The position numbers and the translations under genes are program-made. Shown here piece after piece: positions 42,117-48,431 of a stretch of 48,431 nucleotides of DNA. Source of the stretch: Nitrospira lenta (GTDB lineage Bacteria; Nitrospirota; Nitrospiria; Nitrospirales; Nitrospiraceae). The stretch covers positions 1 through 48,431 of the forward strand of contig CAMDPZ010000008.1 of NCBI GenBank assembly GCA_945905765.1. The letters are read 5' to 3'. Position 1 is the first letter of the stretch. The number at the start of each line of letters is the position of its first letter. Below the pieces are notes generated by a model, which ran no database searches, was not told the origin of the DNA, and was given only the letters and a program-made list of their open reading frames with translations.

Positions 42117-42632
42117 CTAGTCAGGAGGAAGTTTCGCAGGATTCAGTTCCAGCAATCGATGCCGGCCGTTGGCCACATGTTCGACTTTGAAGAGGCGATG
42201 CCCGACGTGGATGGTGGCGGCCATCACGGTGCCATTGATATAGAAAATAAAATCCCCGTGATCGCTCTGTTTGAGGAGCCCGCGCACCACGGCTGAGTCG
42301 TTGCTGCGGGAGATGGTGGAATCGATCACCAACTCATAGCGGAGACCATTGAAGAGTTCGATGAAGAGGGGAGGGTGCGGCCTGGCCGCTGCGTCTTTCA
42401 GGGTCTGCAGCGAGGGGAGGTTCAAGGCGATGGCCCGGTCGTGAATGATCCAGGGCTTCCGCGGGAGCGGCGTCTGTTCGGGCGCGTTCTGCCACAGAGT
42501 TGCAGACAGGCGCGGCACATCGGCCCAGGCAGTCTGAGAGGCCAGACAGGCGATTAGTCCTGCCAGAAGCCAGCGCCGGACGAGCGAACTGCTGAATAGG
42601 GGGAATGCAGAAGTCACAGAGCAGCCTACCAT
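42117..42632 (-). CDS. Exported protein resembling a free metalloprotease propeptide
   Basis: The product is 171 aa. A signal peptide (about residues 16-38, ending QTAWA) is followed by one domain. Its second half (LFNGLRYELVIDSTISRSND, VRGLLKQSDHGDFIFYINGTVMAATIHVG, HRLFKVEHVANGRHRLLELNPAKLPPD) resembles the N-terminal propeptide of bacterial reprolysin-like (M12B) metalloproteases, as I recall it. The protein stops exactly where the peptidase would start, and no peptidase gene follows. It could be a stand-alone inhibitor, or the remnant of a protease that lost its catalytic part. The assignment is inference from pattern. Confidence 0.7.
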   Translation of the reverse strand: MVGCSVTSAFPLFSSSLVRRWLLAGLIACLASQTAWADVPRLSATLWQNAPEQTPLPRKPWIIHDRAIALNLPSLQTLKDAAARPHPPLFIELFNGLRYELVIDSTISRSNDSAVVRGLLKQSDHGDFIFYINGTVMAATIHVGHRLFKVEHVANGRHRLLELNPAKLPPD

Positions 42633-42651
42633 AGTTTCGGGCCGGGATTGT

Positions 42652-43509
42652 TCACAGAGGTTTGCGCGCCGCGACTACACGGACGGCGAAGGGGAACACC
42701 AGGGCTCGGTCCCTCCGATAGGCTTCGGCTGCGGCCACGATCTTCTGCTCCGCTTCTCTTTGTTGCTGTGGCGTCAGTTGCGTCATCAGATTCTGGATCG
42801 GGGCGGCAATATCCATCAGGCTTCGATAGTAGTCCTCTGCCGAGGGATAGGACCATTCGGCCAGAAACTCCTGCTCCATAAGGTCTGTCAGGCCGGCCTC
42901 ATGCAGCATGGCTGCGAGATCGCCGGGCTGAGCGAGTCGGAAAATGCCGGGGGCGTTCTGGTCCGGCTGCGGCAGGTCGAGGAACTGTTTGATCACGTTC
43001 ATGGGCAGAAGGAGGGAGGGATTTTTGTCCGGCGCGGACCAGACGGCGGCGGCGAGCCAGCCTCCCGGTTTCAGGACCCGCGCAATTTCTGTTGCGGCCT
43101 TGGGAATGTGAGGGAGAAACATCACACAGAAGCGGCTGGTCACTGCGTCGAATGAACCAGTTCCGAAGGGAAGCGCCGTCACATCTCCGGTGTGAAAGGT
43201 GATGTTTGCCAGGCCGAGTGTTTTTGCTTTGCGGCTTGCGACCGCCAGCATGGATTCTGCCACGTCGAGGCCGATCACGCTGCCCTGCGGTCCCACGACC
43301 TGCGCGGCCAGCAGGGCCGGATAGCCGGTGCCGGATCCAAGGTCGAGCACATGATGCCCGGTTCGCAGCCGCGCATCCGCAACGAGCCGGTGATTGAGGC
43401 AGGCCAGGTTCTGCTCGAAGAAACGGTCCCACTTCTCCCAGCCGCTTGCCACGCGATTCCAATCCTGACGTTGGGCTTCGATGATCTGTTGCGCGGTCGG
43501 TGGGGGCAT
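42652..43509 (-). CDS. Class I SAM-dependent methyltransferase
   Basis: The product is 285 aa. The UbiE/methyltransferase-11 fold is clear: motif I HVLDLGSGTGYPALLAAQVVG, acidic loop VIGLDVAESML, TFHTGDVTALPFGTGSFDAVTSRFCVMFLP, and RVLKPGGWLAAAVWS. The C-terminal part is helical. The substrate is not visible. The ATG at 43509 has an AAGGAGG site; the open frame further upstream is not supported. It is close to the arsenic genes, but nothing ties it to arsenic. Confidence 0.88.
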   Translation of the reverse strand: MPPPTAQQIIEAQRQDWNRVASGWEKWDRFFEQNLACLNHRLVADARLRTGHHVLDLGSGTGYPALLAAQVVGPQGSVIGLDVAESMLAVASRKAKTLGLANITFHTGDVTALPFGTGSFDAVTSRFCVMFLPHIPKAATEIARVLKPGGWLAAAVWSAPDKNPSLLLPMNVIKQFLDLPQPDQNAPGIFRLAQPGDLAAMLHEAGLTDLMEQEFLAEWSYPSAEDYYRSLMDIAAPIQNLMTQLTPQQQREAEQKIVAAAEAYRRDRALVFPFAVRVVAARKPL

Positions 43510-43746
43510 CAGGATTCCTCCTTGTCTGCGTGAAGGGTCAGGGCCTGTCGAGGCACCTTTCGCCTGGGCGATCATCGTAGCGGGACCGGCGACGCGAATC
43601 AACGTGGCAAGGCTCCACGGAATCCCAGGTCTGGGGGGCAACAGAAGCATCCTGTTATGCGACTTTCATTGCATTGCGGTGAGAGTCTCCCGATAATGAG
43701 CGATCGGCTCTCGTCCAGCGGTGTTGTTACGTGATAAGGAAATTGC

Positions 43747-45087
43747 ATGTCGTCTGTGTCTCTGGCCCTGCTCATCTTCGGCATCTGCTATCTGGTCATC
43801 ATGACCGAGCGGATACACAAAACGATTGTGGCCCTGTTCGGGGCGGCGGTGATGATCGGGCTGGGCGTGGTGTCGCAAGACGAGGCCTTCTACTCCCATG
43901 AGTTCGGCATCGACTACGGTGTCGTGTTTCTGCTGATCGGGATGATGGTGATCGTGAACATTGTCCGGGAGACCGGCCTCTTCGAGATCCTGGCCATCTG
44001 GGCGGCGCAGAAGGCCGACGCGAAACCATTTCGCCTGCTGGTGTTGCTGGCCCTGCTGACGGCGGGCCTCTCGGCCATGCTCGACAACGTCACCACCGTG
44101 CTGCTGATGGCGCCGGTCACGCTGGCCATTACCAAGAGGCTGGAACTCAATCCCATTGCTTTTCTAATTACCGAAGCCCTCGCGTCCAACATCGGCGGGA
44201 CCGCCACGCTGGTCGGCGATCCGCCCAACATCATGATCGCCAGCAAGGCGGAGCTGGGCTATCTCGATTTTCTGGCGGTTCTTGGCCCGATTTCTGTGGC
44301 GATCATGGTGGTATTCGTGGTGGCGCTCTGGCTCATCTTCGGGCGGAACATGACCGTGTCCCCGCATCTCCGCACAGCGGTGCTGGCTTTGAATTCACGG
44401 GAAGCCGTGCCGGATCGGCCCTTTCTGCATCGCTGTCTCTGGCTGCTGGGGATTGTGAACGTGGGGTTCTGTTTCCACTCGCTCATCCATCTTGAGCCGG
44501 CCACGATCGCCCTGCTCGGCGCGAGCCTCTTCATGTTGTTGGGTCATGCGAGGCGGAAGCCGGAAGATGTGGAGGAACTGTCCTATCTCACCGATGTCGA
44601 ATGGAAGACCATCTTCTTCTTTATCGGGCTGTTTGTGCTGGTCGGCGGCCTGGTCAAGGTCGGGGTGATTCGCTACCTGGCGGATCAGTTGGTGGTTGTG
44701 ACGCAGGGGAACCTTGCCGGCTCCACGATGGCGGTGCTTTGGGGATCGGCCTTCCTCTCGGCTTTGGTGGACAACATCCCCTATGTCGCGGCCATGAATC
44801 CGCTGATCGTAGACCTGGCCCGTTCGCTGCATCCGGAGATCACGGACTATGCCACCCTGGTGCATCAGCCGGATATCCTGCCGCTCTGGTGGGCCCTGGC
44901 GCTGGGCGCCTGTCTGGGAGGGAACGGGACGATCATCGGCGCGAGCGCGAACGTCGTAATCGTGGACATGGCGCGCAAAGCCGGTTATCCCATCTCCTTC
45001 TGGCAGTTCTTCAAGTTCGGGTTCCCTGTCATGATCGGCTCGGTCCTCATCAGTTCGGTGTACCTCTGGCTCCTCTTTCTCCGCTGA
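43747..45087 (+). CDS. ArsB/NhaD (ion transporter superfamily) permease
   Basis: The product is 446 aa with about 11-12 membrane helices. Hairpin signature segments of the ArsB/P-protein branch are ALASNIGGTATLVGDPPNIMIASKAELGYLDF in the first half and GACLGGNGTIIGASANVVIVDMARKAGYPISFWQF in the second. Members carry arsenite, sodium or dicarboxylates. Its nearness to the ars genes suggests arsenite or another anion, but Acr3 is already present, so this is open. The ATG has AAGGAAA upstream. It starts 237 bases from the divergent methyltransferase gene. Confidence 0.85.
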   Translation: MSSVSLALLIFGICYLVIMTERIHKTIVALFGAAVMIGLGVVSQDEAFYSHEFGIDYGVVFLLIGMMVIVNIVRETGLFEILAIWAAQKADAKPFRLLVLLALLTAGLSAMLDNVTTVLLMAPVTLAITKRLELNPIAFLITEALASNIGGTATLVGDPPNIMIASKAELGYLDFLAVLGPISVAIMVVFVVALWLIFGRNMTVSPHLRTAVLALNSREAVPDRPFLHRCLWLLGIVNVGFCFHSLIHLEPATIALLGASLFMLLGHARRKPEDVEELSYLTDVEWKTIFFFIGLFVLVGGLVKVGVIRYLADQLVVVTQGNLAGSTMAVLWGSAFLSALVDNIPYVAAMNPLIVDLARSLHPEITDYATLVHQPDILPLWWALALGACLGGNGTIIGASANVVIVDMARKAGYPISFWQFFKFGFPVMIGSVLISSVYLWLLFLR

Positions 45088-45214
45088 TCTCCCTTTCGAC
45101 GCACCATCGTAATACACGTATTCCAATCTAAGTAATATTGACTCTTGTTGGCTTGAGCCGTAGCCTGTGCTTGGTCATGGGGTGCAATCCTTTTCATTTT
45201 TGAGGAGGCTGCCT

Positions 45215-48076
45215 ATGAGACAGGTACGTGGCCGATCGATGTTGACAGTCATGGCGGGGCTCTGTCTGCTCAGTGGATGCGATGTGGTGGACTCCGAGGT
45301 CGCCTGTCTGAAAGTGCTGGCGCGCGGCGATATTCAGCGAGTCACAAAAATCAGAGATCAGCGGTTTCTGGGAAAGGTTCCCGAGGAGCGGGCCCGTTGT
45401 CTCGGAGGAGAGCGGGCCGTGGCGCTACGGCAGGGGTCCTGGCTGGATTGGCCGAACTTCTGGGGCGCGGGCGACGTCTCGTCAAAAGCCCCTCTGCACA
45501 TTCTGTCCGACGCCAAATATATCGGCCCCAACGCGCATGGGATCAACGGCGCGCTCTATGAGCTGGAGCTGCAGCGGATCGAACTCATCAAGTTCAACCT
45601 CTTGGACAACAGCGGCACCTACAAATCCTACGTCACGGGCCGCGAGGGCAAGGCCGGGCCAGTGTTGAAGGCCTGGTCTGAGATGCAGTTGCCCCCGACC
45701 CACCCCCACTTCAACGATGTCGGCGCGCAGCAGGTCTGCAAGGGCGAGCTGATCCGTTTCCGCACGCAGATGGGCATGTGCAACGATATCTTCAATCCTC
45801 TGATGGGCTCGACCCGTCAGCTCTTTGCGCGGAACGTGGAGTTCGACAGCACCTTCCCAGACTTGGGCCTCAACGAGGTGACGAAGAATCGCCATGGCGA
45901 TCGCATCGGCCTCTTGAAGCCGGACCCGCAAGTGATCAGCCGCAAGCTCTTCACGCGGCAGCAATCGGCGCAGGATCAATGCCGCGAGGGCCACGGTTTG
46001 CCGGGCGACTCGATAGAGGCAAATTGCTCGTACAAGCCCGCGCCCTTCTTCAATGTGCTGGCGGCCTTCTGGATTCAGTTCATGACCCATGACTGGTTCA
46101 CGCATCTGGAGGAGGGACAGAACCAGCCTGAGTGGAAGTCCGTCGGCTGCGCCACGCAGCTGGTCAAGAATGTCGAACAGTCTCTGACCGATGCGGAGGT
46201 TCAGAAGCTGGGCTGCCGCCCCGACGACAAAATCGACGCGGCCCTCATCGCCGAGGGCACGAAGCCTGAGACCTTCACGCAGGGCGACAAGATCTATCTG
46301 ACGAGGGCGCCCAAGACGACCCGCAACAATGTCACGGCCTGGTGGGACGCCTCGCAGCTCTATGGCTATGACGAGCGGTCCGGCAAGCGAGTGAAGCGAG
46401 ACCCGAACGATCCCGCCAAACTATTGCTGCTGCCGGTGAGGGAAGGAGCTGGCGACAAGCTGGGTTACCTGCCGGTCTTTGAAGCGGGCGATCCGATCGC
46501 TCCGCAGTGGTCCGGCCAGGAAGCCACGGCCTTTCCCGACAACTGGTCCATCGGGCTGAGTTTTTATCACAATGTCTTCGCGCGGGAGCACAACAGTTTC
46601 GTCGAGGAATTCCGGAAACAGGCAGCTCAAATTCCCGAGGCGGACAGCGGCTTGAGAAATCCCGCCGACCCGGCGCGCGTGATCCGGTACAAAGACGTCA
46701 CCCCGCATGAACTGTTCGAGGTGGCCCGGCTGGTCGTGGCGGCGGAAATCGCCAAGATCCACACCATCGAATGGACCACGCAACTGCTCTACAACGAACC
46801 CTTGAACCGGGGCATGAACGCCAATTGGCAGGGCGTCTTCCACGAGCATGAGGCGGTGGCGGAGGCGCTGAAGGAAGTCGTGCGCCGCCTCGAGGATTCG
46901 GAGGATGCCAGGAAAGCGAACAGCCTCTATGCCGCGCTGGCCGGAGGGCCCGGCATCTTCGGGCTGGGCAACCATCGGTATGAGGGGGCGCCGATCCATG
47001 CCCTGTTCGATCGGAACAGGAAGGATCTCTGGACCCTGGCCAGCGACGAGGACATCAACGGAGGCGTCAACCATTTCGGCTCCCCCTTCAATTTCCCCGA
47101 GGAGTTCATCACGGTCTACCGGCTGCATCCCTTGCTGCCGGACCTGCTCGACTATCGCGAGTGGGACAAGGAGCCGAACGTCATTCGAAACAAAGTGCCG
47201 GTGATCGAGACCTTCCGGAGCAAGGCCACCGGGGCCATGCGCCAGAAGGGCCTGGCCAATTGGGCGCTCAGCCTGGGCCGCCAGAGGCTGGGGTTGCTGA
47301 CGCTTCAGAACCATCCGCAGTTCTTGCAGAACCTCCAGCTGCCCCGGCTGCAATCTGTCACGCAGCAGATCGACGTGGCGGCGCTCGATCTCATCCGGGA
47401 CCGGGAGCGGGGCATTCCCCGTTATAACGAATTCCGCCGTCAATACGGATTGAAGCAATTGACCAGCTTCGACGACTTCATCGATCAACGAGAGACGAAG
47501 CCAGAGGTGCGGCGCGAGCAGGAACAGCTCGTGCAGACCTTGCGCGAAGTCTACGGGCAGCACCAGTGTGATGAGTCTAAGAACATCACTCAGGCGCAGA
47601 AGAACGACGACAAGACGCCCATCAACGATTGCCTGGGCCATCCGAACGGCAGTCTGATCGACAATATCGAAGACGTGGATACGGTGGTGGGCTGGCTGGC
47701 GGAGTTCCGGCGGCCCCATGGCTTCGCCATTTCAGAAACCCAGTTCGTCGTCTTCATCCTCAACGCCTCGCGCCGCCTCTTCAGCGACCGGTTCTTTACC
47801 TCCAGCTTCCGCCCGGAGTTCTACACCACGTTTGGCGTCGAGTGGGTCATGAACAACGGGCCTGGGCCGGAGCTGATGGAGCAGGGAGCGCCTAATGGGC
47901 ATGAACAGCCGGTGTCACCCATGAAGCGGGTTCTGTTACGGACGCTGCCGGAATTATCCGGCGAACTGCAGGGCGTCGTGAATGTGTTTGATCCCTGGGC
48001 GAGGGATCGGGGGGAATATTACGACTTGGGGTGGAAGGCGCGGGCAGGGGCGGAAAAAGATGAGGCGTTTAAATAA
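45215..48076 (+). CDS. Large lipoprotein with animal-type heme peroxidase / alpha-dioxygenase domain
   Basis: The product is 953 aa. A lipoprotein signal ends in LLSGC. After about 230 residues without a recognised domain comes a heme peroxidase superfamily domain close to fatty-acid alpha-dioxygenases. The distal His is in FWIQFMTHDWFTHLE (His292). Further family segments are WWDASQLYG, FYHNVFAREHNSF, RLVVAAEIAKIHTIEWTTQLL, and the proximal motif EEFITVYRLHPLLPD, with Tyr635 at the radical-tyrosine position of COX/alpha-DOX and the heme-ligand His638. RYNEFRRQYG follows. The H292-H638 distance is about 120 residues longer than I recall for plant alpha-dioxygenases. The ATG at 45215 has TGAGGAGG upstream. 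Probable role: periplasmic peroxidase or fatty-acid oxygenase. Confidence 0.88.
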   Translation: MRQVRGRSMLTVMAGLCLLSGCDVVDSEVACLKVLARGDIQRVTKIRDQRFLGKVPEERARCLGGERAVALRQGSWLDWPNFWGAGDVSSKAPLHILSDAKYIGPNAHGINGALYELELQRIELIKFNLLDNSGTYKSYVTGREGKAGPVLKAWSEMQLPPTHPHFNDVGAQQVCKGELIRFRTQMGMCNDIFNPLMGSTRQLFARNVEFDSTFPDLGLNEVTKNRHGDRIGLLKPDPQVISRKLFTRQQSAQDQCREGHGLPGDSIEANCSYKPAPFFNVLAAFWIQFMTHDWFTHLEEGQNQPEWKSVGCATQLVKNVEQSLTDAEVQKLGCRPDDKIDAALIAEGTKPETFTQGDKIYLTRAPKTTRNNVTAWWDASQLYGYDERSGKRVKRDPNDPAKLLLLPVREGAGDKLGYLPVFEAGDPIAPQWSGQEATAFPDNWSIGLSFYHNVFAREHNSFVEEFRKQAAQIPEADSGLRNPADPARVIRYKDVTPHELFEVARLVVAAEIAKIHTIEWTTQLLYNEPLNRGMNANWQGVFHEHEAVAEALKEVVRRLEDSEDARKANSLYAALAGGPGIFGLGNHRYEGAPIHALFDRNRKDLWTLASDEDINGGVNHFGSPFNFPEEFITVYRLHPLLPDLLDYREWDKEPNVIRNKVPVIETFRSKATGAMRQKGLANWALSLGRQRLGLLTLQNHPQFLQNLQLPRLQSVTQQIDVAALDLIRDRERGIPRYNEFRRQYGLKQLTSFDDFIDQRETKPEVRREQEQLVQTLREVYGQHQCDESKNITQAQKNDDKTPINDCLGHPNGSLIDNIEDVDTVVGWLAEFRRPHGFAISETQFVVFILNASRRLFSDRFFTSSFRPEFYTTFGVEWVMNNGPGPELMEQGAPNGHEQPVSPMKRVLLRTLPELSGELQGVVNVFDPWARDRGEYYDLGWKARAGAEKDEAFK

Positions 48077-48105
48077 GTGTGAGGGGAAGGGAGCAGCCGG
48101 ACCAT

Positions 48106-48170
48106 CCTTCTTGCTCGCGGAACAAGGAGGGGGTGGAGGCTGATGATCTTCTGTGCTCGCGCAACGCGCA
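48106..48170 (+). repeat. Two GCTCGCG hairpins downstream of the peroxidase gene
   Basis: The first hairpin pairs 48106-48113 (CCTTCTTG) with 48123-48130 (CAAGGAGG) around CTCGCGGAA. The second, TGTGCTCGCGCAACGCGCA (48152-48170), pairs CGCG with CGCG around CAA. Both carry TGCTCGCG(G/C)AAC, as does the spacer at 4463-4480 on the other strand; a diverged version is at 30-47. No function is proven; they may act as 3'-end structures. Confidence 0.5.
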
Positions 48171-48309
48171 TAAGGAATGGCGATCGGTTTCCCGAAGATT
48201 TTATGTTCCGATTGTCTGCGCAAGAAACGGCGGCTTTGAGATTCCAATCTGGAATATCAAAGCCCAGGTGAATGTGGCCATCATGCCGGACTAGTGAAAG
48301 GTCTGCGCT

Positions 48310-48431
48310 ATGACTGCCAAGAGAGCTGTCCCCATTGAAAGCGTGATCATTGTCGCGCGCGGGCACCGGGTTCTCCTGGCTGCCGACCTAGCCAGGATTT
48401 ATGGGGTCGAAACTCGGGTGCTCAATCAGGC
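48310..48431 (+). CDS. ORF6N-domain protein, N-terminal fragment
   Basis: The gene runs off the right edge; 40 complete codons are visible. IESVIIVARGHRVLLAADLARIYGVETRVLNQ is the start of the ORF6N domain, a KilA-N/Bro-type DNA-binding module common in phage and in mobile or accessory regions of bacterial chromosomes. The ATG follows GTGAAAGG. Nothing can be said about the C-terminal part. Confidence 0.82.
   Translation, partial: MTAKRAVPIESVIIVARGHRVLLAADLARIYGVETRVLNQ

Noticed and set aside
48079-48294. 71-codon frame between the peroxidase and ORF6N genes
   Set aside because: Its first half is hairpin repeat sequence. The end (FEIPIWNIKAQVNVAIMPD) looks protein-like but matches nothing I recognise and has no ribosome binding site, so I did not call a gene.
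1-48431. tRNA, rRNA and CRISPR arrays
   Set aside because: No cloverleaf with a GTTCGAATC-type arm, no rRNA segment, and no regularly spaced direct repeats were seen on either strand.

Overview
The window reads as a GC-rich, gene-dense chromosomal segment of a Gram-negative bacterium. The gene content (split Fo ATP synthase cluster, paired M16 peptidases, arsenosugar genes, AtpZ/AtpI-type leader, many lipoproteins) and the protein style fit Nitrospira or a close relative in the Nitrospirota. That assignment is inference from gene content, since no search could be run. I see no rRNA, tRNA, CRISPR array, prophage or complete insertion sequence. The only mobile-type DNA is one short inverted-repeat (MITE-like) element at 35365-35490, plus a family of short hairpin repeats lying downstream of genes.

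Layout. 1-2.2 kb: an exported protein, a small lipoprotein and an aldo/keto reductase. 2.3-7.2 kb (minus): a glycogen-debranching-type enzyme and a large GH63-like glucosidase, separated by nested inverted repeats. 7.4-9.6 kb (minus): an MsbA-like ABC exporter, a small conserved protein and a 31-codon gene matching the tiny ribosomal protein bS22 (AURKAIP1/COX24 type). 9.8-15.1 kb: a lipoprotein with nadB, then a lytic transglycosylase and a pabC-pabB pair on the other strand. 15.1-17.1 kb: atpI-atpB-atpE-atpF, the membrane sector only. 17.1-21.8 kb (minus): rlmN, two M16 peptidases (one with and one without the zinc motif) and larE. 21.9-31.3 kb (plus): a TPR lytic transglycosylase, then zapB-zapA, a strong 6S RNA candidate, and rny-ymdB-xseA-xseB-tlyA-epimerase. 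31.3-37.4 kb: rhodanese, cutA, an M23 peptidase, fhs, the MITE and hflKC. 37.4-41.6 kb: arsR-acr3-arsC facing an arsM-arsS pair. 41.7-45.1 kb: a DUF2784 protein, an orphan metalloprotease-propeptide-like protein, a methyltransferase and an ArsB/NhaD-type permease. 45.2-48.1 kb: a very large lipoprotein with a heme peroxidase/alpha-dioxygenase domain. The window ends inside an ORF6N-domain gene.

How the genes work together. The arsenic region is the clearest system. ArsR controls efflux (Acr3) and arsenate reduction (ArsC) through two copies of a near-palindromic operator, while ArsM and ArsS methylate arsenite and channel it toward arsenosugars. The 24-31 kb block joins cell-division accessory factors, a candidate global RNA-polymerase regulator RNA, RNA turnover (RNase Y, YmdB) and exonuclease VII. 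In that block xseA has no ATG, GTG or TTG start in the expected place. The most unusual single protein is the alpha-dioxygenase-like lipoprotein at the right end, which keeps the distal His, the proximal His and the radical-forming Tyr motif of fatty-acid oxygenases.
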